Assembly (NCBI RefSeq): GCF_008710275.1
Contig: NZ_VYQE01000001.1
Span: 806,001 to 870,000 of the forward strand
Length of the DNA stretch: 64,000 nucleotides
Reading direction: 5' to 3'
Origin: Histidinibacterium aquaticum
GTDB taxonomy: Bacteria; Pseudomonadota; Alphaproteobacteria; Rhodobacterales; Rhodobacteraceae
The notes under the pieces are model-generated. The model searched no databases, had not been told where the DNA came from, and saw only the letters and a list, made by a program, of their open reading frames with translations. Positions 41,663-49,676 of this stretch are shown here, piece after piece. Within the stretch, counting starts at the first letter, position 1; every line of letters starts with the position of its first letter. The position numbers were made by a program, and so were the translations under genes.

Positions 41663-41693
41663 GACGGGATTAGCCGTCGACCGGCGCGCCGGG

Positions 41694-42386
41694 TCAAGCG
41701 CCGAAGGAAACGCGGTGCAGGGCCGGCCCATTGTCGCGCAGCCAGTTGCGATGAGCCTTCCAGCCGGGGCAGCGGGACTCGACCAGCGCCCAGAAGCGGG
41801 GACCGTGATTCATCTCGGCAAGGTGCGCGACCTCGTGCAGGGCGACGTAGTCGAGCACCTCGCGCGGGGCCATGATCAGCCGCCAGGAATACATGAGGTT
41901 GCCCTCGGACGAGCAGGACCCCCAGCGGGACCGCGTATCGCGCAGCGTGATCCGTCCGTACCGGCGGCCCAGCGCCGCCGCGTGCCGGTCGGAGGCCTCC
42001 GCGAGCCGCTCCCGCGCCGCGAGCTTGAAGAAGGCGGAAACTCGCCGTCCCAGCTGGTCCGGATCGCCCGGGACCAGCAACCGCTCCCCCTCTGCCCGCG
42101 GGGCCCGGACCGAGGCCGCCTCGAGCGTGTGCGCCCGACCCTCGAAGGGAACGGTGCCGCCGATCTCCAGCGGCTCCGGCGCGCCCATCCGGCCGAGGTG
42201 ACCGCGTAGCCAGGTCTCCTTCTCCCGCGCGAACCGCTCCCCCTCCCTCTGGGTCACGCCGCGCGGCAGGGTCAACGTCACGCGCCCGTCGAGCTGCGAG
42301 ACGCGCAGGCTCAACCGGCGCGCCCGCGCCGACCGGCGCAGCGCGATGGAAATCGGGGGGTTGCCGAGCCGGAGGGTATCGCCCAT
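41694..42386 (-). CDS. YgjP/DUF45-type zinc metallopeptidase-like protein
   Basis: 230 residues. The N-terminal half ends with LRDTRSRWGSCSSEGNLMYSWRLIMAP, the conserved substrate-loop motif of the DUF45 family. The zinc-binding HEVAHLAEMNHGPRFWAL (HExxH plus a later histidine) follows near 175. A SprT-like fold is expected; substrates are unknown. Confidence 0.93.
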   Translation of the reverse strand: MGDTLRLGNPPISIALRRSARARRLSLRVSQLDGRVTLTLPRGVTQREGERFAREKETWLRGHLGRMGAPEPLEIGGTVPFEGRAHTLEAASVRAPRAEGERLLVPGDPDQLGRRVSAFFKLAARERLAEASDRHAAALGRRYGRITLRDTRSRWGSCSSEGNLMYSWRLIMAPREVLDYVALHEVAHLAEMNHGPRFWALVESRCPGWKAHRNWLRDNGPALHRVSFGA

Positions 42387-42491
42387 ATCCGCCTTTCCCG
42401 TCGCACCGCGGCGCGAGGTTTTGACACTGCCCCGGCCTTATGGCAGGGGGACGCATTCCGCTGCAAGACGCATCGAAGGACGAGAACCGAC

Positions 42492-42824
42492 ATGCCCAAG
42501 GAAGAGTGGGGAACGAAGCGAGTCTGCCCGACCACGGGCAAGCGCTTCTACGACCTCAACGCGAATCCGATCATCAGCCCCTACACGGGCGAAGTGGTCG
42601 AGATCGAGACCGGGAAGACCCGGACGATGGTCGCTGACGCCGAGGACGCCCAGTCCAAGAAGTCGGAAGAGTCCGACAAGGATGACGAGAACATCGTCCT
42701 CGACGATGACGACAACAATGATGACGCCGATCTCGGCGACGACGTCCTCGAGGACGACGACGACGAGGACACCGTCTCGCTGGACGATCTCGCCGACGTT
42801 TCGGACAACGACAGCGAAGACTGA
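42492..42824 (+). CDS. TIGR02300 (FYDLN acid) family protein
   Basis: 110 residues. The N-terminal 40 residues hold the family signature WGTKRVCPTTGKRFYDLN; the cysteine and adjacent residues form a short zinc-ribbon-like patch. The C-terminal half is extremely acidic and low in complexity, with long Asp/Glu runs (SDKDDENIVLDDDDNN). Widespread in alphaproteobacteria, role unknown. The next feature downstream is tRNA-Ala. Confidence 0.96.
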   Translation: MPKEEWGTKRVCPTTGKRFYDLNANPIISPYTGEVVEIETGKTRTMVADAEDAQSKKSEESDKDDENIVLDDDDNNDDADLGDDVLEDDDDEDTVSLDDLADVSDNDSED

Positions 42825-42916
42825 TTTTCCTGTGGGGAGGCGGGGATTTTCCCTTGATCTCCCCCGGGCCGCGGCGTAGAGAGCCGCACGTTGCGACAGG
42901 GTCGCGACACCAAGGC

Positions 42917-42992
<76 letters not shown>

Positions 42993-43094
42993 AATCCCCC
43001 ATGGAAATAACCACCTGGCTCCGGCACTTTCGTCAGTTGGCTTACCTGCGCGTTCCGGTGCTCGCCTTGGGACATCTACAGCCGCAAATTGGAG
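42993..43094. other. intergenic region after tRNA-Ala
   Basis: About 100 bp between the tRNA and the end of a small membrane-protein gene. No integrase, direct repeat of the tRNA 3' end or other sign of a used attachment site is visible. Confidence 0.4.
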
Positions 43095-43472
43095 TCAGCC
43101 CCGGCTCGAGCTCTCGGATGAACTCGTGAGCCCCGCGGCGCGCGTGCCGATCAGCGAAGCGAGCAGGAGGAGCAGCGCGGCCCCCATGGCGATGGCCAAG
43201 GGCCAAGATCCCGCGACCCAGGCTGCCCAGATCGCAACCGCCTGAGCGACCGCGACGAGTACGAGCAGGACACGCTCAAGCCTCCACGGAAGCCACTTCA
43301 AGCGCACCAGGAGGCTCGTTGCCGCAATGAGCGCCGTGCCAGCGACCAGCCAGAGGCTTTCGATTCGGCCCGACGACCCGATGGTCGTCCCGAGAAAGGC
43401 GCCCAAGGCAATGGCGAGCGCGATAAAGGTGCATAGAATCGAGAGTGTGAACAGGTGTCTGGGCATTCGCAC
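43095..43472 (-). CDS. small integral membrane protein, unknown
   Basis: 125 residues with four predicted hydrophobic segments (about 8-30, 38-56, 66-90 and 92-108) and a polar serine-rich tail. I recognise no family. The start may instead be the internal ATG two codons later. Coding looks likely from the coherent membrane pattern, but there is no operon support. Confidence 0.55.
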   Translation of the reverse strand: MRMPRHLFTLSILCTFIALAIALGAFLGTTIGSSGRIESLWLVAGTALIAATSLLVRLKWLPWRLERVLLVLVAVAQAVAIWAAWVAGSWPLAIAMGAALLLLLASLIGTRAAGLTSSSESSSRG

Positions 43473-43589
43473 GCCCTCCCCGGCGCTACCGATCCAACGG
43501 CAGTCGAGCGGCGATGTTCCTCTTGCAGCCGAGGCTCAAGGCGGACGGCGGTTTTGCAACCCATTGTCGAGAGAGGTTTTTCCGCCCTT

Positions 43590-44651
43590 TCAGAGCGTGA
43601 CGGTCTTCACGATGGCGTGGCAGCCCAGACCCTCCTTCAGCCCCAGCGCGGAGGCCGAGCGGCGCGTGACGTAGGACAGCACCGGCCCGGCCGGCGTCTC
43701 GAGACGGACCAGAACCCCGGGGCCCTCCGCCTCGGTCACGGTCTCGACCCGCCCGGGCAGGACGTTGAGCGCCGAGATCCGCTCCGGTGGGTCGAGCGAG
43801 AGCATGACGTCGTGTGCCGCGATGCGCAGCCGGGTCTGAGCCCCGACCTTCCCCGCGTGGCCCGGCACAAAGAGCGGCAGGCCTCCCGCGTCCAGTTCCG
43901 TCAGACCGTCAGCGTGATGCGCCGCGACGCGCGCCTCCAGCACCGCGCCCGCCGCGCGCGGACCGACCGGCGTCACCGACGGGTTCCCCAGGATTTCGAG
44001 CGCGGGACCCTGCGCGATCACCCGCCCGCGCGAGAGGGCGACCACCGTCGTCGCAAGCCGGGCGACCTCCTCGGCCGAGTGACTGACGTAGAGAACCGGG
44101 ACGCCGAGGTCATCGCGAAGGCGCTCGAACAGCGGCAGGATCTCCGCCTTGCGCGCCGCGTCCAGGGCGGCGAGCGGCTCGTCGGCGAGGATCAGGTCGG
44201 GCGACGACAGCAGCGCCCGGCCCAGCGCAACGCGGCTCTTCTCACCGCCAGACAGCGCCCCCGGCCTCCGGTCCAGCAGGGGGCCGATGCCGAGAACCTC
44301 CGTGATCGCGTCGAGATCGCCAGGGCGTCCTCGCCGTCCCGCGAAGCGCTGTCCGTAGCGCAGGTTTCCTCGCACCGAGAGGTGGGGAAACAGGCGCGGT
44401 TCCTGGAAGACGTAGCCGATGCGGCGGCGGTGCGGCGCAACCTGTATGCCGCGCTTCGTGTCCAGCAGGACCCGACCGTTCGACACGATACGTCCCTCGT
44501 CGGGCCGGGAGAGACCGGCCACGCCGTTGACGACGCTCGTCTTTCCGGCCCCTGACGGTCCGAACAGCACCGTGATGCCGCTTGCCACCTCGAAGTCGAC
44601 GTCGAGGACGAAGCCGGGCAACCGGCGCGAGATTCGGACCTCCAGCGTCAT
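43590..44651 (-). CDS. modC: molybdate ABC transporter ATP-binding protein
   Basis: 353 residues. Powers molybdate import. Walker A GPSGAGKTS near 31, the signature LSGGEKSRVALGRAL near 133 and Walker B LILADEPLAALD near 153. The C-terminal TOBE/MOP domain (last about 75 residues, RISALNVLPGRVE) is the usual molybdate regulatory module. The start at 44651 overlaps the modB stop (ATGA). It is last in the modABC operon. Confidence 0.96.
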   Translation of the reverse strand: MTLEVRISRRLPGFVLDVDFEVASGITVLFGPSGAGKTSVVNGVAGLSRPDEGRIVSNGRVLLDTKRGIQVAPHRRRIGYVFQEPRLFPHLSVRGNLRYGQRFAGRRGRPGDLDAITEVLGIGPLLDRRPGALSGGEKSRVALGRALLSSPDLILADEPLAALDAARKAEILPLFERLRDDLGVPVLYVSHSAEEVARLATTVVALSRGRVIAQGPALEILGNPSVTPVGPRAAGAVLEARVAAHHADGLTELDAGGLPLFVPGHAGKVGAQTRLRIAAHDVMLSLDPPERISALNVLPGRVETVTEAEGPGVLVRLETPAGPVLSYVTRRSASALGLKEGLGCHAIVKTVTL

Positions 44652-45340
44652 CGGCCGGAGACCCGCCGCGCCACCCGGACTGACAGCCACTCCGCCAGCA
44701 TGAGCGCGCCCATGGCGATCACGATCGAGACCACGACGAGGCGCAGGGCCGAGGAGTCGCCCCCCGGGATTTGCAGGAAGGCGTAGATCGCCGTGGAAAG
44801 CGTGCGCGTCTCTCCGGGAATGTTCGAGACGAAGGTGATCGTGGCGCCGAACTCGCCCATCGCCTTCGCGAAGGCGAGCACCGCGCCGGCCAGCACGCCC
44901 GGCAGGATCAGCGGCAGCGTGACCGTCAGGAAGACCATCGGCCGCGCCGCGCCAAGCGTGGTCGCCGCCGCCTCGAGCCGTGGGTCGACGGCCTCGATCG
45001 AAAGCCGGATCGCCCGGACCATCAGGGGGAAGGCCATGATCCCGGCCGCCAGCGCGGCACCCGTCCAGCGAAAGGCGAAGACGATGCCGATCTCCTGCAA
45101 CGGACCGCCGAGTGGTCCCTGCGTCCCGAAGGTCAGCAGCAGGAGGTAGCCCGTGACGACCGGGGGCAGGATGAGCGGCAGGTGGACCAATCCGTTCAGG
45201 ATCTGCCGCCCCGGGAACCGCCACCGGGCGAGTGCGTAGGCGGTGAGGATACCCAGCGGCAGGCTCACCACCGTCGCCCAGAGAGAGACCTTCAGCGACA
45301 GGGCGACCGCCTCCCACTCTTCCGGCCCGAGCCAGGTCAC
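44648..45340 (-). CDS. modB: molybdate ABC transporter permease
   Basis: 230 residues, GTG start overlapping the modA stop. About five to six membrane helices with the EAA-type loop EAAATTLGAARPMVFLTVTLPLILPG near 135, the contact for ModC. Forms the inner-membrane channel for molybdate. Confidence 0.96.
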   Translation of the reverse strand: MTWLGPEEWEAVALSLKVSLWATVVSLPLGILTAYALARWRFPGRQILNGLVHLPLILPPVVTGYLLLLTFGTQGPLGGPLQEIGIVFAFRWTGAALAAGIMAFPLMVRAIRLSIEAVDPRLEAAATTLGAARPMVFLTVTLPLILPGVLAGAVLAFAKAMGEFGATITFVSNIPGETRTLSTAIYAFLQIPGGDSSALRLVVVSIVIAMGALMLAEWLSVRVARRVSGR

Positions 45341-46083
45341 CGGGGCAGCACCGTGAAGCCTGCCGCCTCGAAGCGGGTCGCCGCCTCCGGACCGGAGAGT
45401 GCGTCGAGAAAGGCCAGCGCCGCGGGACTGGCGTCTGCGGTCGCGGCGGCGGGATAGACGATCATCGGGTGGGATTCGTCGGGGAAGACGCCGAGCGTCG
45501 CGACCCGTGGGTCGGCCATGGCGTCGGTCGCGTAGACGATCCCGAGCGGCGCTTCTCCGGCGGCCACAAGGGCGAGTGCCGACCGGACATTGTCGGCCTG
45601 TGCGACCCGAGGTGCGACCTCGGGCCAGAGACCCAGCGATGTCAGGGCGGCCTTGCCGTAGATGCCGGCAGGGACCGCGTCGACAAGCGCCATGGCGAGG
45701 CGTCCCTCGCCGAGGAGCTCGGCCAGTGCGAGGTCGGGGCCGATGTCCACCGGTTCCGCGTCCCTGGCGCCGATCAGGACCAGGCGGTTCGAAAGCAGGT
45801 CTCGGCGCGTGCCCGGTGCGAGCAGGCCACGCTCGTCCAGCAGGTCCATCCAGTCCGAGTTGGCCGAAACGAAGATATCCGCGGGAGCGCCATATTCGAT
45901 CTGCCGCGCGAGCGCCGAGGAGCCCGCATAGGAAATGCGGATTTCATCATTTGTCCGCGCCGCGTAGGACTCGGCGATCGGATCGAGGGCCGTCTGCAGG
46001 CTCGCCGCAGCGAAAACCGTGATCTCCTCCGCGGCGGGTCGGGTTGCGAAGAGGACCAGGCAGAGGGCCAGGAGCAGTCGCAT
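45337..46083 (-). CDS. modA: molybdate ABC transporter periplasmic binding protein
   Basis: 248 residues. Signal peptide MRLLLALCLVLFATRPAA, then EEITVFAAASLQTALDPIAE, the oxyanion-binding serine loop typical of ModA. Later contacts lie in RISYAGSSALARQIEYGAPADIFVSAN. Start at the ATG at 46083 (ribosome-binding site GGAGA); an upstream extension without signal-peptide character is rejected. A Mo-box-like dyad lies just upstream. Confidence 0.96.
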   Translation of the reverse strand: MRLLLALCLVLFATRPAAEEITVFAAASLQTALDPIAESYAARTNDEIRISYAGSSALARQIEYGAPADIFVSANSDWMDLLDERGLLAPGTRRDLLSNRLVLIGARDAEPVDIGPDLALAELLGEGRLAMALVDAVPAGIYGKAALTSLGLWPEVAPRVAQADNVRSALALVAAGEAPLGIVYATDAMADPRVATLGVFPDESHPMIVYPAAATADASPAALAFLDALSGPEAATRFEAAGFTVLPR

Positions 46084-46092
46084 TTCGGTCTC

Positions 46093-46116
46093 CGATATGG
46101 TCGAGCGGAAATATCG
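46093..46116. promoter_or_regulatory. Mo-box-like operator (CGATAT-N12-ATATCG) upstream of modA
   Basis: Inverted repeat CGATAT with a 12-nt spacer, 9 bp ahead of the modA start. ModE operators are AT-rich dyads ending in CG/CGAT, so the match is reasonable but not exact. The upstream gene encodes a ModE-type regulator. Repression of modABC when molybdate is plentiful would be expected. Confidence 0.45.
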
Positions 46117-46127
46117 CCTCGCCACCG

Positions 46128-46151
46128 GTCTTTGTGCAAGTCTTTGTGCAA
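46128..46151. repeat. perfect 12-bp tandem duplication upstream of modA
   Basis: Two back-to-back copies of GTCTTTGTGCAA. On the minus strand each copy contains TTGCAC, a -35-like hexamer, one of which is 17 nt from the Mo-box-like dyad. The repeat could be a recent slippage event or a doubled promoter element. Confidence 0.7.
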
Positions 46152-46164
46152 GCGATTCCGGCCC

Positions 46165-46530
46165 CTAGTCGCCGGAGGTCCGCAAGAGGCCCCTTAGGGC
46201 CTCGGCGTGGGCGCCGCCGGCCGCGCCCGCCGCACGCTCCAGCGCGCGGTATTCGTCCAGGACCCGCCGGCCGACGTCCGTCAGCCGGGCACCTCCCCCG
46301 CCCGGACCGCCGCGGCTGCTCTCGATCAGGGGGCTCCGGAACATCGAGTTCATCGTCTCGGCAAGCTGCCAGGCACGCTTGTAGCTCATGCCCATCCGCC
46401 GTCCGGCTGCTGCGATCGACCCGGTTTCTCCGATACCCTCCAGCAGATCGGCCTTGCCCGGTCCCATCCTGCTGCCGGGGCCGAAGATCACGCGGATGCG
46501 AAAGCTTGGAGGATCAACGCTACCGGACAT
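46165..46530 (-). CDS. modE: ModE-type winged-helix regulator (no molybdate-binding domain)
   Basis: 121 residues, the N-terminal LysR-like winged helix of ModE: KADLLEGIGETGSIAAAGRRMGMSYKRAWQLAETMN, followed by a glycine-rich GGPGGGGARLT turn and a dimerisation helix. The TOBE/MOP domains that sense molybdate in E. coli ModE are absent, so the signal must come another way, as in other short ModE proteins. It precedes modABC on the same strand by 81 bp. I start at the ATG at 46530. Confidence 0.88.
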   Translation of the reverse strand: MSGSVDPPSFRIRVIFGPGSRMGPGKADLLEGIGETGSIAAAGRRMGMSYKRAWQLAETMNSMFRSPLIESSRGGPGGGGARLTDVGRRVLDEYRALERAAGAAGGAHAEALRGLLRTSGD

Positions 46531-46572
46531 GACGCGAAGACTGGCGCGATCCTCGGGCCCGGACAAGGGAGG

Positions 46573-47301
46573 TCAGCTGAGCCGACGGCTCGGCCCCTCG
46601 GGGTCGGCCTCGTCACCGATCCGTTCGATCATGGTCGCAAGGTCGTCGAGGAAGGTGACTACGTCGGTGCAGCTTCGTTCGAGCACCGTCAGCCGGGACC
46701 GCATGTCGGCATCGAGATCGTCCTGCTGGCGCAGACCGCGCGATTGCTTGAGGATCCCCGAGAGAACCATCCGCATTTCCGGTCCGCAGGATCGGGAGAA
46801 GCGGGTGATCGTGCCCTTGAGCGTGCGCCGGAGCACGCGGGATTCGCTCAGCGCCGCCAGCATCGCCCGCCGCTCGAAGGCACGCGTGACCGACATGCGC
46901 AGCAGATCGACGTTGAGGTCGTCCTTCGCGATGTAATCCGCACATCCACGGCGCATCGCCGTGACGGCGACGTCATACCGATCGATGCTAGTGACCATGA
47001 TCGGCACGGCCCCTGTCTGGTCCGGGTGCGCCCCGAGTTCGCCAAGGGCATCCAGACCGGTGTCCGGCCCGAGGCAATAGTCGATGAAGACGAGATCGAA
47101 CGGCGCCTCGTCGAGCGCGGCGCGAAACTCGTCGAGATCAGCGGCCTCCGTGACTTCAAGCAGCATCCCCGCCTTCTGGCAAAGCTTGCGCAGACGCATC
47201 CGGTCGATGTCGTTGTCGTCGAGGACAAGGGCCGTGAGGGACGGGCCGGCCTCCGGCGCGGCTCTGGGCAGCGGAACCTCCAGGTGGGATTCGGGCAGCA
47301 T
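46573..47301 (-). CDS. response-regulator receiver protein with degenerate histidine-kinase-like domain
   Basis: 242 residues from the ATG at 47301, chosen because CGGAGG lies 8 nt upstream. Receiver domain about 22-148: ALVLDDNDID (acidic pair), phospho-site aspartate in VFIDYCLGPDTG, and the lysine in YIAKDD. The C-terminal about 90 residues look like a dimerisation (HisKA-like) helical pair, with CGPEMRMVLSGIL where active kinases have SHELRTPLNAIL; the phospho-accepting histidine is replaced by proline. It has no DNA-binding or cyclase domain. It is divergent from a GGDEF-EAL gene. Confidence 0.85.
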   Translation of the reverse strand: MLPESHLEVPLPRAAPEAGPSLTALVLDDNDIDRMRLRKLCQKAGMLLEVTEAADLDEFRAALDEAPFDLVFIDYCLGPDTGLDALGELGAHPDQTGAVPIMVTSIDRYDVAVTAMRRGCADYIAKDDLNVDLLRMSVTRAFERRAMLAALSESRVLRRTLKGTITRFSRSCGPEMRMVLSGILKQSRGLRQQDDLDADMRSRLTVLERSCTDVVTFLDDLATMIERIGDEADPEGPSRRLS

Positions 47302-47463
47302 CGCGGACCTCCGTGCGTTCATCCTTCGGGGACCATCGCTGGAGGTCTCTAAGAATTCGTGAACGCACCACGGACGAAGCGAGCGCGACGGGTGGCAGCC
47401 GTTTACGGGAAATTAACTCGTCGGTGGCAGACACAAATAGAAACGTCGGGACTGGCCAGCCAC
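47302..47463. promoter_or_regulatory. divergent promoter region of REC-DHp and GGDEF-EAL genes
   Basis: 162 bp that are visibly less GC-rich than the coding DNA around them, with AT-rich patches near 47350 and 47410-47445. This supports promoters for both directions here and the downstream ATG at 47464 as the real GGDEF-EAL start. Confidence 0.4.
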
Positions 47464-49593
47464 ATGTCAAAGTTGCCGAAGCCCGCCTCGGCGGAGCGGC
47501 CGGAGTTCGACGGTCTGCGCCAGTCGGCCATCGAGGCGCTGATCATCGATGCCGGAAGCGGCCGCATCGATGTGGCCAGCCGGGGTTACTGCGCCCTGAC
47601 CGGCCACGAGGCCGAGTGGCTGGAGGGGCGCGCGCTCTCTAAGACCATGCCTGATCTTGGCAAAGGTGCCGGCCTCGAGGAACTGCGCCGGATTTCCGCC
47701 GCCCCGGGGTCGCTCGAAACGCTGGAGACCCGGGTCCTCCGTTCCGACGGTTCACCGGTCATTTACCAGGTCACCCTTGAAGCGAGCGAGCGGCCCGGCC
47801 TGCTCTTCGCCTTCTGTCGCAGCGCCACTGAGCTGAAGCAGGCACGCGACGACGCCCGCACGGCCCGGGACCGTCTGCTAACCGCCATCGATGCCTTGCC
47901 CGACGGCTTCGTCCTCTACGACGCCCAGGACCGGCTGGTGGTCTGCAACGACCGGTACAAGGAGCTCTACGCCGAAAGCGCCGAGGCGATCGTTCCGGGC
48001 GCCACCTTCGAAGAGATCCTGCGCCATGGCCTCGTCCACGGCCAGTACCCCGAAGCGCTCGGCCGCGAAGACGACTGGCTGGCCGAACGTCTGGCGGCAC
48101 ACAGGCTGGCAGAGACGGAGGTCGAGCAGCAGCTGCCCGGCAACCGCTGGCTGCGCATACTGGAGCGGCGGACGCCGGACGGCGGACGGGTGGGCCTGCG
48201 CATCGACATCACGCAGAACAAGACCCGCGAGAGGGAGCTGCGCCAGGCCGCCGACACCGACCCTCTGACCGGGCTGCTCAACCGCCGCGGCCTGACCGCG
48301 CGGCTCGAAGAGATCGCCGCCGCCCGCGACCACTGCGAGCGGCTGGCGGTCCATCACATCGACCTCGACAAGTTCAAGAGCGTGAACGACATGCTCGGCC
48401 ACGACGCGGGCGACGCGGTCCTCATCCACGCCGCGCGGGTCCTTCGACGCCAGACCCGGTCCGCGGACATCGTCGCCCGTGTGGGCGGCGACGAGTTCGT
48501 CGTCGTCTGCCGCGATGCGGGTCCGGAGGCGGAGCTCTCGGATTTCGCCACCCGCCTGGTCGAGGAACTGTCCCGCCCCATCCGGTTCAACGGCAAGACC
48601 TGCCACGTCGGCGCCAGCATCGGCATTGCCATCAGCGGCCCCGGACCCGGTCCGGGGGAGACGCACTGTCACGAGACACCGCTGCTCGACGCCGACATCG
48701 CGCTGAAGCACGCCAAGGAGGGCGGTCGCGGCCGACACGTAATCTTCCGCCCGGGCATGCGCGACGCCGCCCGGGCCGCCGCGCAACTCAGTCACGAGAT
48801 CAAGACCGGCCTCGACCGGCAGGAATTCCGCATCTGGCTGCAGCCCCAGTTCGACATCACCGGCGACCGCGTCACCGGTTTCGAGGCACTGATGCGCTGG
48901 CACCACCCGGAGCGGGGCCTGCTGGGACCGGACGAGTTCCTTCTCGCGGCAGAGACGGCAAGGCTGATCGACTCGATCGACAGCGAGGTCCTGCGGCTCG
49001 CCTGCACCGCCGCCAGATCCCTGCGCGGGGCCGGAATCGGCGAGCCGCGGGTCAGCGTGAACCTCTCGACCATGCGGCTGTCCGATCCGCGCCTGCTCGA
49101 CCAGATCTCCTGGCACCTGCAGTGCGCCGGCCTCGCACCGCAGAACCTCGTGCTGGAAATCCTCGAGAGCACCTTGCTCGACGAGCGGGTGGCGAACGTG
49201 GTGGAGAACGTCCACCGCCTGTCGAACGCGGGGTTCTCCATCGAGCTCGACGATTTCGGGACCGGACATGCCGCCATCGCCAACCTGCGTCGATTCCCCG
49301 TGGACCGGGTCAAGATCGACCGCTCGCTTGTGGCGGGCCTCGACCGGGACGAGGAGCTGCGCATCATCACCACCTCGATCCTCGCGCTCTGCCGGGGTCT
49401 CGGGATCGAGGTCCTCTGCGAAGGGGTCCAGACCGAAGGGGAACGCGCTCTGCTGGAACAGGCCGGCTGTTCCGGTGTTCAGGGATTTCACTTCGCCGGT
49501 CCGATGCCGCCAGACGACCTGCTGGCCTGGCTGGCCGACCGGCAGGAAAAGGGCCGGGACAGGATGGCGCACCCGGAGCGCGCACCTTCGTGA
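47464..49593 (+). CDS. PAS-GGDEF-EAL protein (c-di-GMP cyclase/phosphodiesterase)
   Basis: 709 residues. Two PAS-like sensor regions fill about 15-265 (the second contains DALPDGFVLYDAQDRLVVCNDRY). GGDEF domain: DPLTGLLNRRGL near 263 and intact RVGGDEF near 340. EAL domain: intact GFEALMRWHHPERG near 472, with later metal and substrate motifs (ELDDFGTGHAA, KIDRSL). Both catalytic domains look active. No membrane segment. The ATG at 47464 is preferred over an upstream GTG at 47359. Confidence 0.93.
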   Translation: MSKLPKPASAERPEFDGLRQSAIEALIIDAGSGRIDVASRGYCALTGHEAEWLEGRALSKTMPDLGKGAGLEELRRISAAPGSLETLETRVLRSDGSPVIYQVTLEASERPGLLFAFCRSATELKQARDDARTARDRLLTAIDALPDGFVLYDAQDRLVVCNDRYKELYAESAEAIVPGATFEEILRHGLVHGQYPEALGREDDWLAERLAAHRLAETEVEQQLPGNRWLRILERRTPDGGRVGLRIDITQNKTRERELRQAADTDPLTGLLNRRGLTARLEEIAAARDHCERLAVHHIDLDKFKSVNDMLGHDAGDAVLIHAARVLRRQTRSADIVARVGGDEFVVVCRDAGPEAELSDFATRLVEELSRPIRFNGKTCHVGASIGIAISGPGPGPGETHCHETPLLDADIALKHAKEGGRGRHVIFRPGMRDAARAAAQLSHEIKTGLDRQEFRIWLQPQFDITGDRVTGFEALMRWHHPERGLLGPDEFLLAAETARLIDSIDSEVLRLACTAARSLRGAGIGEPRVSVNLSTMRLSDPRLLDQISWHLQCAGLAPQNLVLEILESTLLDERVANVVENVHRLSNAGFSIELDDFGTGHAAIANLRRFPVDRVKIDRSLVAGLDRDEELRIITTSILALCRGLGIEVLCEGVQTEGERALLEQAGCSGVQGFHFAGPMPPDDLLAWLADRQEKGRDRMAHPERAPS

Positions 49594-49676
49594 ACCCCTG
49601 TCCAAAACGCTTTGAATGGTCCCGCGCCTTCTGCTAGGCGCGCTGCAACGCATCCCTGTCCGACCGGAGGTCCTCC

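Noticed and set aside
47359-47463. Upstream GTG start for the GGDEF-EAL gene
   Set aside because: The region is AT-richer and noncoding in look, and the GGAGG lies 12-13 nt before the GTG, longer than usual; the ATG at 47464 is preferred, though not proven.
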